Source: Panacagrimonas sp.
GTDB taxonomy: Bacteria; Pseudomonadota; Gammaproteobacteria; Nevskiales; Nevskiaceae
Assembly: GCF_020697055.1 (NCBI RefSeq)
Contig: NZ_JAJFBP010000039.1
Coordinates: 1 to 56,045, forward strand
DNA: 56,045 nt
Direction of reading: 5' to 3'
The notes under the pieces were generated by a model that was not told the DNA's origin, searched no databases, and saw nothing but the letters and a program-made list of their open reading frames with translations. Both the position numbers and the translations under genes were made by a program. Of the stretch, positions 49,470-56,045 are shown one piece after another (the first letter of the stretch is position 1; every line of letters starts with the position of its first letter).

Positions 49470-51073
49470 ACACGTTCGACTATGTGATCGTCGGCGGCGG
49501 AACCGCCGCGAGCATCCTGGCCTATCGCCTGGGCGAGAAAGGCCATTCGGTGTGCGTCGTCGAAGCCGGCCCCGAAGATCGCAACCCGTACATCCGCATG
49601 CCGGTGGGATGGTTCAAGACGCTCAAGGATCCGCGCGTGACCTGGCAGCTGCAGTACCAGGGATCAGAGGGCACGCTGGGCCGCGTCACGCCGCTGGTGC
49701 AGGGCAAGGTGCTGGGCGGCTCGAGCGCGGTCAACGGCGCGGTCTACAACCGCGGCCAGAAGGAGGACTTCGATACCTGGGCCGAGCTGGGCAATCCGGG
49801 CTGGGGCTACGCCGACGTGCTCCCCTACTTTCGCAGGAGCGAACGCCTGTACGGCGCCGGTGACGACCGCTTCCGCGGCCGCGACGGCCCGATGCCGGTC
49901 AATCCGATCTCGTGGCGCACGACGGTCGGCGAGACGTTTCTCGAAGGCGCCAAATCCATCGGCATTCCGGAAAGCGTCGACTACAACGGCGAGGTGCAGA
50001 CCGGCGTGAACTACACGCAGGGCAACGTGCTGCGCAACCGGCGCTGGAGCACCGCGCACGCGTTCCTGCATCCCGCGCGCAGCCGCTTTAACGTCGAAGT
50101 GCTGACGGGGGCGACGGTCACGCGCGTCGTGCTCGACGGCAGGCGCGCCACCGGCGTCGAATATCGGCGCGGCGACGAACCGCGCACGCGATCGATCGCC
50201 GCATCGCGCGCCGTGGTGCTGTGCGCCGGCGCCATCGGCAGCCCCAAGCTGCTGCAGCTCTCGGGCATCGGACCCGCGGCCGTGCTCGGCGCCGCCGGCG
50301 TCGCGGTGCACAGCGCGCTCGAGGGCGTCGGCGAGAACCTGCGCGACCACTTCGTGCCGCGCGTGATCGTGCGCTGCAAGCCGCACGTCGTCACCGTCAA
50401 CGAGCGGGTGAAGGGATTCGCGTTGATGCAGGAGCTGGTGCGCTGGGCGATCGGCCGGCCCAGCGTGCTCGCGATCAGCCCGGTGCTGATCTACGGCTTC
50501 TGGAAGTCGCGACCGGAACTCGCCCGACCGGACATCGCGCTGTCGTATTTCCCGGCGAGCTACAAGCTCGGAATGATCGGCCACCTCGACGACAAGCCCG
50601 GACTGACCTGCGGCGGATTCCAGCTGCGGCCGGAAAGCCAGGGCTACGTGCGCGTGCGCTCGGCGTCGGACCGGGACGCACCGGAGATCCAGCCGAACTT
50701 TCTCGCGCACGAGACCGATCGGAGCGTCGTCGTCGCGGCGCTCAAGTGCGCGCGCTCGATCATGCATTCGGTGCCGATGCAGCGACTGGTCGAGTCCGAG
50801 ATGCTGCCGGGTCCCGACGTGCAGACCGACGACCAGTGGCTGCAGTACGCGCGCCGGTACGGCAGCACCGGCTACCACCCGATCGGCACCTGCAGGATGG
50901 GTGACGCGTCCGACCCGCGCGCGGTCGTCGATCCGCGCCTGAAAGTGCACGGCCACGAGCGCCTGTACGTGATGGACGCCTCGGTGATGCCGACCCTGGT
51001 CTCGGCCAACACCGCGGCGGCGACGATGATGATCGCGGAGAAGGGCGCCGACCTTCTCGGAAGCGGAACGTGA
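49466..51073 (+). CDS. GMC family FAD alcohol dehydrogenase
   Basis: This 535-residue GMC oxidoreductase has the FAD motif YVIVGGGTAASILAYRL, LGGSSAVNGAVYNRG, AGAIGSPKLLQLSGIGP, and the active-site pair H471 (GYHPIGTCRMG) and N515 (VSANTAAATMMIAEKGAD). No signal peptide is present. It oxidises a primary or secondary alcohol, plausibly one made by the P450 encoded next. Start overlaps the CoA transferase stop (ATGA) and its stop overlaps the P450 GTG (GTGA). Confidence 0.92.
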   Translation: MNTFDYVIVGGGTAASILAYRLGEKGHSVCVVEAGPEDRNPYIRMPVGWFKTLKDPRVTWQLQYQGSEGTLGRVTPLVQGKVLGGSSAVNGAVYNRGQKEDFDTWAELGNPGWGYADVLPYFRRSERLYGAGDDRFRGRDGPMPVNPISWRTTVGETFLEGAKSIGIPESVDYNGEVQTGVNYTQGNVLRNRRWSTAHAFLHPARSRFNVEVLTGATVTRVVLDGRRATGVEYRRGDEPRTRSIAASRAVVLCAGAIGSPKLLQLSGIGPAAVLGAAGVAVHSALEGVGENLRDHFVPRVIVRCKPHVVTVNERVKGFALMQELVRWAIGRPSVLAISPVLIYGFWKSRPELARPDIALSYFPASYKLGMIGHLDDKPGLTCGGFQLRPESQGYVRVRSASDRDAPEIQPNFLAHETDRSVVVAALKCARSIMHSVPMQRLVESEMLPGPDVQTDDQWLQYARRYGSTGYHPIGTCRMGDASDPRAVVDPRLKVHGHERLYVMDASVMPTLVSANTAAATMMIAEKGADLLGSGT

Positions 51074-52320
51074 ATCCGGCGCCGCAACGCGAAGACCTGA
51101 CGGACATCCTCGGAGATGTCTGCACGCAATCGCCGTACGCGTACTTCGACCAGTTGCGCGCGCACGAGCCGGTGCACTGGAACGCGCGGCACCGCGCCTG
51201 GCTGATCACCAGCCACGCCGCGGTGTCCGAGGGTCTGCGCGATCCGCGGCTGCTGTCCAACCGCATGAAGAAGCTGCGCGAGAGCCTGGCGCCGGACAAG
51301 CAGGCGACGGTCGGCCGCACGTTGCGGCTGCTGGAAGACTGGATGGTGTTCCAGGACAACCCCGATCATCGGCGCGTGCGCAGCGTGGTGCAGAAGACCT
51401 TCACGCCCGCCACGGTGCTGCGCCTGGAGCCGGACATCCGCGCGCTGGCGCGCGAGCAGGTGGCCCTGCTGCGCCAGCGCCTCGAGGCCGAGCCGGACAA
51501 GCCGATCGACGTGCTCAACGAGATCGCCTACGAGATCCCCGGTCCGGTCATCTGCAAGATGCTGGGCGTCCCCGCCGAGGACCGCTACCAGTTCATCGAA
51601 TGGACCGAGGAGGTCTCGAGCGTCATCGGCGGATTCGCCGACGATCCCGAGCGCTACGAGAAAACCCACGCGGCGGTGTCGTCGCTGGAGGACTACCTGA
51701 CGCGGATCATCACCGAGGGCCGCGTCGGCGAGAGCAACCTGATGGCGCAGCTCGTGGCGGCCGAGGCCGACGGCGAGCGCCTGACCCGCAGCGAGGTCAT
51801 CGCCACCGGGATCCTGCTGCTGTTCGCGGGCAACCGGACCACGTCCTGCATGATCGCCAACGGCACGCGCGCGCTGGCGCTGCATCCCGATCAGCTCGAG
51901 CGGCTGCGCGCCGATCCGACGCTGATCAACGCCGCGGTGGAGGAGATCCTGCGCTGGGAGTCGCACACCAAGGCCACCGTGCGGATCGTGGGCGAGGATT
52001 TCGAATGGCACGGCCAGCGCTTGCGTGCAGGCGAGCGGGTGTTCCTGTCGCCGCTGGCGGCCAACCGCGATCCCTCGGTGTTCGACGAACCCGTGCGCTT
52101 CGACATCCGGCGGCCCAACGTGAACCGGCACATCGCCTTCGGCACCGGCGTGCACCTGTGCCTGGGCATGGCGCTGGCGCGCCTGGAATTGCGTACCTTC
52201 CTGTCCGAGATGCTCGATACGCTGCCGCACCTGCGGCTGGTCGACCCGGGCAGCCGCTGGCTGCCGTCGATCGTGAGCCGGGTGCAGCGCGAGTTGTGGG
52301 TGACGGCGAAATCGCCGTGA
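51070..52320 (+). CDS. Cytochrome P450 with atypical I-helix
   Basis: This 416-residue soluble bacterial P450 has the ExxR helix (EEILRWE, E292/R295) and haem loop FGTGVHLCLGMALAR (C364). The I-helix motif reads LLFAGNRTTS: the acidic residue that normally precedes the catalytic Thr is Arg (R256). The haem site and folding motifs are intact, so it is a real P450, but proton delivery may differ. The start is a GTG in a GTGA overlap with the GMC gene. It likely hydroxylates the pathway substrate. Confidence 0.9.
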   Translation: MNPAPQREDLTDILGDVCTQSPYAYFDQLRAHEPVHWNARHRAWLITSHAAVSEGLRDPRLLSNRMKKLRESLAPDKQATVGRTLRLLEDWMVFQDNPDHRRVRSVVQKTFTPATVLRLEPDIRALAREQVALLRQRLEAEPDKPIDVLNEIAYEIPGPVICKMLGVPAEDRYQFIEWTEEVSSVIGGFADDPERYEKTHAAVSSLEDYLTRIITEGRVGESNLMAQLVAAEADGERLTRSEVIATGILLLFAGNRTTSCMIANGTRALALHPDQLERLRADPTLINAAVEEILRWESHTKATVRIVGEDFEWHGQRLRAGERVFLSPLAANRDPSVFDEPVRFDIRRPNVNRHIAFGTGVHLCLGMALARLELRTFLSEMLDTLPHLRLVDPGSRWLPSIVSRVQRELWVTAKSP

Positions 52321-52351
52321 CACGGGACGTTTTCCGAATGGAGCAGCCGTG

Positions 52352-53962
52352 ATGGACGACAAGGGCGGAATCGAAAGCTACGACGTGGTTGTCATCGGTG
52401 CCGGCATCTCCGGCATGTACGCGCTGATCCGGCTTCGCGCCCTCGGATTCCGCGCCCGCGTGTTCGAGGCCGGAACCGACGTGGGCGGCACCTGGTACTG
52501 GAACCGCTACCCCGGCGCGCGCTTCGACTCCGAGAGCTACAGCTACGCGTTCTCGTTCGATCCGGAACTGCTGGAGGAATGGAACTGGAGCGAGCACTTC
52601 GCGGGGCAGCCCGAGACGTATCGATACCTGCGGCGCGTCGCCGAGAAATACGATCTGCGCCGCGACATCGAGTTCAACTCCCGCATCAGGTCACTCGAGT
52701 ACCAGGAAGCCGGTCAGGACTGGATCACGACGACGGAGGCGGGAAAGCAGGTGCGGTCGCGGTTCGTCATCACCGCGATCGGCATCCTGTCGACGCCGTA
52801 TTTCCCGCCCAATCCGGGCAAGGAGACGTTCAAGGGTCGCAGCTGGCACACCTCGTACTGGCCCAAGGAACCGGTGGACCTGACCGCGCAGCGGGTCGGC
52901 GTGATCGGCACCGGCGCCACCGCGATCCAGCTGATCACGGAGATCTCCAAGAACGTCGGGCACCTGACGGTGTTCCAGCGGACCGCCAACTTCACCAAGC
53001 CGCTGCGCAACCAGCCGATCCGCGACGAGGAGCAGCGCGCGCTGAAGGATCGCTACCCGGAGATGTTCGGGCGCTGCAAGCAGACGTTCGGCGCGTTCAT
53101 CCACGACATCGATCCGCGCTCGATCTTCGATCTGGAGCCCGCGGCACGTCGCGAGCACCTCGAGCGCCTGTGGAGCGAGCCGGGCTTCGGTTTCTGGCTC
53201 GGCAATTTCATGGACGTCTTCACCGATCGAAAGGCCGCCGAGATCGTCTCCGAATTCGTGCGCGAGAAGATCCGCGAGCGGGTGAAGGATCCGGCGGTCG
53301 CGGCGATCCTCACGCCCACCGACCATCCGTTCGGCACCAAGCGCGTGCCGCTGGAGAGCGGCTATTACGAGGCGTTCAACCGTCCCAACGTCGAACTCGT
53401 GGACCTGAAGAAGACGCCGATCCAGCGCTTCACCGAGACCGGACTGGACACGACGGACAGGTCGTACGCCTTCGACGTCATCATCTACGCCACCGGTTTC
53501 GACGCCGTGACCGGGTCGTTCAACCGCATGGAGATCCGCGGGAAGAACGGACAGCTGTTGAAGGACAAGTGGGCGGAGGGACCGCAGACCGTTCTCGGAC
53601 TGCAGGTGGCGGGCTTCCCCAACCTGTTCACGGTGGTGGGTCCTCACAACGGCGCGGCGTTCTGCAACATCCCGCGCTGCATCGAACAGAACGTGGACTG
53701 GGTGACGTCGGCGTTGGCGCACCTACGAAAGGAGCAACGCCGGACGATCGAGGCGAAGCCCGACGCGGAGATTGCGTGGACCGAGCACGTCAACGGACAG
53801 GTCGAACAGTTCCTCATCGGCCAGATCGACTCGTGGTTCATGGGCGCCAACATCCCGGGCAAGAAGCGCGGGTTCCTCGCATATTTTGGCGGCGCTCCCG
53901 CCTATCGCGCGCATTGCTCGGACAGTGTGGCCAAAGGCTACGAGGGGTTCGAGATTTCCTGA
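52352..53962 (+). CDS. Flavin-containing Baeyer-Villiger-type monooxygenase
   Basis: This 536-residue enzyme has the FAD motif VVIGAGISGMYA, DVGGTWYWNRYPGAR, the BVMO fingerprint FKGRSWHTSYWP (160-171), and GTGAT at the NADPH site. Its C-terminal PHNGAAFCNIPRCIEQNVDW matches cyclohexanone/phenylacetone-type BVMOs. It would convert a ketone from the upstream oxidation steps into an ester or lactone. It is the last gene of the operon, 31 bp after the P450. A GTG directly before the ATG (52349) is an alternative start. It is clearly related to the BVMO at 3689. Confidence 0.9.
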   Translation: MDDKGGIESYDVVVIGAGISGMYALIRLRALGFRARVFEAGTDVGGTWYWNRYPGARFDSESYSYAFSFDPELLEEWNWSEHFAGQPETYRYLRRVAEKYDLRRDIEFNSRIRSLEYQEAGQDWITTTEAGKQVRSRFVITAIGILSTPYFPPNPGKETFKGRSWHTSYWPKEPVDLTAQRVGVIGTGATAIQLITEISKNVGHLTVFQRTANFTKPLRNQPIRDEEQRALKDRYPEMFGRCKQTFGAFIHDIDPRSIFDLEPAARREHLERLWSEPGFGFWLGNFMDVFTDRKAAEIVSEFVREKIRERVKDPAVAAILTPTDHPFGTKRVPLESGYYEAFNRPNVELVDLKKTPIQRFTETGLDTTDRSYAFDVIIYATGFDAVTGSFNRMEIRGKNGQLLKDKWAEGPQTVLGLQVAGFPNLFTVVGPHNGAAFCNIPRCIEQNVDWVTSALAHLRKEQRRTIEAKPDAEIAWTEHVNGQVEQFLIGQIDSWFMGANIPGKKRGFLAYFGGAPAYRAHCSDSVAKGYEGFEIS

Positions 53963-54089
53963 CCGACCGGCGCAGGTTGGATCGTCCCGGCGGGCGGGGA
54001 CCGACGCGGGATCGGCGCATCGGAGTGATCGCGCGGGCGGCCCGCGGCGATTCATCTAACATGCGCGACCGGACCGCGAATTCCCACCC

Positions 54090-54902
54090 ATGCCAGCGCT
54101 GAAGCGACATACCTCCGAGCGCCTCGAAAGAATTCTGGACGCGGGTCGCGAGATCATCCGCGAAACCGGAGACACGGGCTTCACGATGAAGGACGTCGCG
54201 GTGCGGGCGAAGGTTTCGCCCGCCACCGTGTTCAACCTGCTGGGAAGCAAGGATGGGCTGTTCTACGCGCTGCTCAGCCGGTTGCTGGACGATCTTTTCA
54301 TCGGCGTGCGGCGCTACACCAGCCCGGATCCGCTCGAGCATGCGATCGAGGCGACCGACTTCGTCGTCGACGCGTTCCTGGCCGATCCCGTCGTTTTCCG
54401 CGAGTTGTTTCTGGTCTTTCTCGGAACACGCGACGAAATGCATCGGCCCTGGTTCCTCCACCGGTCGTTGAGCTTCTGGCGGCACTCGGTCGAAGTGGCG
54501 GCTGCCGAGCACGCCGTGCCGATCCAGGACGTCGAGAGCGACGAGCTGCCCCGTGCGCTGATGCTGGGTTTCATCGGCGCCTTCTATCTGTGGGTGCATG
54601 GCGACACCGACGACCCGGGGTTCCGTGCACAGGCGTTGTACGGGACCGCGCTCACGATCATGGGCGCGTCCAACGATTCGGCCTCGGGGCGCCTGGTCAG
54701 CCGGTTCAAAGAGATCAAGCGCCAGTTGCCCAAGCACCACACCTTCCTGCGGCACCTGGTCCCCGGCGCGCAGAAGGGATCTCGTTCGGATCGCGCGGCG
54801 GTCCGGCTGGGACCGGGCGATGCGGGCGCGCGACCGGCCACCGAGTCGACGAAGAAAGCCGGCGCACGCAAGGCCGGAGCCGTGAAGCCCCGACGCAAGT
54901 AG
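54090..54902 (+). CDS. TetR family transcriptional regulator
   Basis: This 270-residue regulator has an N-terminal TetR helix-turn-helix (RLERILDAGREIIRETGDTGFTMKDVAVRAKVSPATVFNLLGSKDGLFYALL) and a helical ligand-binding domain. A tail of about 45 residues, Lys/Ala-rich (STKKAGARKAGAVKPRRK), is unusual for TetR and might add nonspecific DNA binding. It lies 127 bp after the BVMO and 342 bp before a hydantoinase A-type gene, whose upstream region has a perfect 16-bp palindrome, the probable operator. Confidence 0.9.
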   Translation: MPALKRHTSERLERILDAGREIIRETGDTGFTMKDVAVRAKVSPATVFNLLGSKDGLFYALLSRLLDDLFIGVRRYTSPDPLEHAIEATDFVVDAFLADPVVFRELFLVFLGTRDEMHRPWFLHRSLSFWRHSVEVAAAEHAVPIQDVESDELPRALMLGFIGAFYLWVHGDTDDPGFRAQALYGTALTIMGASNDSASGRLVSRFKEIKRQLPKHHTFLRHLVPGAQKGSRSDRAAVRLGPGDAGARPATESTKKAGARKAGAVKPRRK

Positions 54903-54941
54903 CGGGCTTCACGCATCTCGCAGCAAACGATCACCGAGGGC

Positions 54942-54956
54942 TCGCCCTAGGGGCGA
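54942..54956 (+). terminator. Short hairpin after the TetR gene
   Basis: TCGCCC (54942-54947) pairs with GGGCGA (54951-54956) across TAG. It lies 40 nt past the TetR stop, but no T-run follows, so it is a weak terminator candidate. Confidence 0.3.
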
Positions 54957-54984
54957 AAGTCTTGACCGGGCATTAGTCGCAACT

Positions 54985-55000
54985 TTAGAGTCGACTCTAA
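54985..55000. promoter_or_regulatory. Perfect palindrome TTAGAGTCGACTCTAA
   Basis: This 16-bp perfect palindrome is AT-richer than its surroundings and lies 83 nt past the TetR gene and 245 nt before the hydantoinase-type gene. Size and symmetry fit a TetR-dimer operator, most likely of the adjacent regulator. Confidence 0.6.
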
Positions 55001-55202
55001 TCTGTAATCCAGTAAACCGAAGCGTGGTGGGGTCCGAGGAAGAGCCCATCGCCGCGCCGCTGAAGTTGCCGTTCGCGCAATCGCGCGCGTCCTTTCCTCG
55101 CATGACCGGCGTCGCGTGTCGGCGGCGCTCGTGCGCTGACCGGCGTCGTCGCGCGGCACGCGGGCGACACGATCGATTGCCCGCGAAATTTCCAGAACCC
55201 GG

Positions 55203-55219
55203 TGCGCCGAAACGGCGCA
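55203..55219 (+). other. Hairpin TGCGCCG-AAA-CGGCGCA in the 5' leader
   Basis: This perfect 7-bp stem with a 3-nt loop ends 25 nt before ATG 55245. It may affect translation of the hydantoinase-type gene or be a chance GC-rich palindrome. Confidence 0.3.
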
Positions 55220-55244
55220 TCACCCATCAGACGAGGTGGACTGC

Positions 55245-56045
55245 ATGTCCATGTTGATCAGTATCGATAACGGCGGAACCCTGACCGATGCCTGCGTGAT
55301 CTACGGCGCGAAGGTCTTTCGCGCAAAGACCCTGACGACGCCACACGATCTCACGCAGTGCTTCGTACAGGTGTTGAAGGAGGCCTCCAAGCGCGTCTAT
55401 GGCGAAGAGCGGCTCGGCGCACTGCTCGAGGAGGTGGACTACATCCGCTACTCGACGACGCAAGGCACCAACGCGGTGGTGCAGCGCAAGGGCCCGCGCC
55501 TGGGGCTGATCCTGCGCAAGGGGCAGGACCCATCGGACGAAGAGCTGGAGACCGGCCTGACGGCCGTCATCAACGAGCTGATGTCGGCCGGTGCGAACCG
55601 GGTGGTGGTGAGCCTGGGCGGCGCCAACCTTGCGGCCGACGAGATGAAGGTCAAGCACGTCGCATTGCTGCGCTATCCGCGCCATCTTCTCGGCGCAGTG
55701 CCGATCCTGTATTCGCACCAGCTCTCGGACGACGAAGACGATGCGCGTCGCACCTGGAGCAGCCTGCTCAACGCGTTTTTGCACCCGGCGATGGAGCGCT
55801 TCCTCTACAACGCCGAGAACGTGCTGCGCGAATCCCGCACGCGCAACCCGCTGCTGATCTTCTGCAACGACGGAACGTCGTCGCGCGTGGCCAAGACCGT
55901 TGCGCTGAAGACGTGGGGTTCGGGCCCGCGCGGCGGCATGGAAGGCGCCAAGGCGCTGGCGCAGCACTACGGCAAGAACACGCTGCTGACGATGGACATC
56001 GGCGGCACCACCACCGACATCGGCGTGGTCGATCGCGGCGAAGTG
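55245..56045 (+). CDS. Hydantoinase A / ketone carboxylase-type subunit (partial)
   Basis: The frame starts MSMLISIDNGGTLTDACVIYG and is still open at the window end (267 codons seen). Family marks are the N-terminal phosphate-binding loop DNGGTLTDACV, YIRYSTTQGTNAVVQRKGPRLGLIL, and the second loop LLTMDIGGTTTDIGVVDRGEV. This HyuA fold hydrolyses ATP in hydantoinases, 5-oxoprolinase and acetone/acetophenone carboxylases. The N-terminal sequence resembles the acetophenone carboxylase group, hinting at ketone carboxylation, but the partner subunits are outside the window. AGGTGG precedes the ATG. Confidence 0.85.
   Translation, partial: MSMLISIDNGGTLTDACVIYGAKVFRAKTLTTPHDLTQCFVQVLKEASKRVYGEERLGALLEEVDYIRYSTTQGTNAVVQRKGPRLGLILRKGQDPSDEELETGLTAVINELMSAGANRVVVSLGGANLAADEMKVKHVALLRYPRHLLGAVPILYSHQLSDDEDDARRTWSSLLNAFLHPAMERFLYNAENVLRESRTRNPLLIFCNDGTSSRVAKTVALKTWGSGPRGGMEGAKALAQHYGKNTLLTMDIGGTTTDIGVVDRGEV

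Larger units (their letters stand above)
54903..55244. other. 342-bp region upstream of the hydantoinase-type gene
   Basis: No gene is seen. It carries a TCGCCC/GGGCGA hairpin (54942-54956) after the TetR gene, the palindrome at 54985-55000, and a TGCGCCG/CGGCGCA hairpin (55203-55219) 25 nt before the next start. Confidence 0.6.

Overview
The window is a high-GC, densely coded bacterial chromosome segment. Gene content is proteobacterial: a DUF1302 outer-membrane protein, Sox thiosulfate oxidation, a bufferin cluster, HopJ, large-subunit catalase, and REP-like palindromes of the TAGCCCGGGC type. A gammaproteobacterium related to the Nevskiales, Steroidobacterales or Xanthomonadales fits best, but no rRNA or other phylogenetic marker is present, so this is inference. 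I found no tRNA, rRNA, CRISPR array, transposase or phage gene.

Positions 1-10.4 kb hold catabolic and accessory genes: a DUF1302 protein, a luciferase-like flavin oxidoreductase divergent from a Baeyer-Villiger-type monooxygenase, HopJ, a methyltransferase, an HDOD regulator, an SDR coupled to a class III CoA transferase, and a DUF2231 protein. A GAF-PAS histidine kinase at 10.8-12.9 kb ends in a receiver domain that has lost its central part.

Positions 12.9-26 kb are the core of the window. A minus-strand run of ten closely spaced genes reads soxC-soxD-soxY-soxZ-soxA-soxX-soxB-mtoX-SCO-MauG/CCP. It joins the Sox thiosulfate system to a methanethiol oxidase (SBP56/MtoX) and its usual copper-chaperone and dihaem-peroxidase companions. 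Beside it are a DsrE-like protein, a SoxS-like thioredoxin, a TauE-family exporter, a sigma-54 activator with a Cys-rich PAS domain, and a divergent type II sulfide:quinone oxidoreductase. By inference, MtoX turns methanethiol into formaldehyde, sulfide and peroxide. SQR and Sox would handle the sulfur, and the KatE catalase (31-34 kb) and the dihaem peroxidase could handle peroxide. Repeated TTGGCAG elements flank the sigma-54 regulator gene.

Positions 27-39.8 kb are mixed: small membrane proteins, a beta-lactamase-fold hydrolase, OsmC, a CmcJ/NvfI-like protein, katE, DUF1206, a P450, a FecR-SPOR protein and a methyltransferase. Positions 39.8-43.5 kb hold a bufferin cluster (bufA2, bufB, bufC) divergent from doxX, with an AraC regulator. 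The octamer CATGTCCG occurs both in the buf/doxX intergenic region and upstream of the AraC gene.

Positions 43.5-56 kb carry a lipase/LCAT-like lipoprotein, an NTF2-fold protein, and a LysR gene divergent from a six-gene overlapping operon: Ltp2-like thiolase, DUF35 protein, CoA transferase, GMC oxidoreductase, P450 and BVMO. This looks like a pathway for an alicyclic, terpenoid or steroid-side-chain substrate. A TetR gene, a perfect 16-bp palindrome and a hydantoinase A/ketone carboxylase-type gene that runs off the window end complete the segment.
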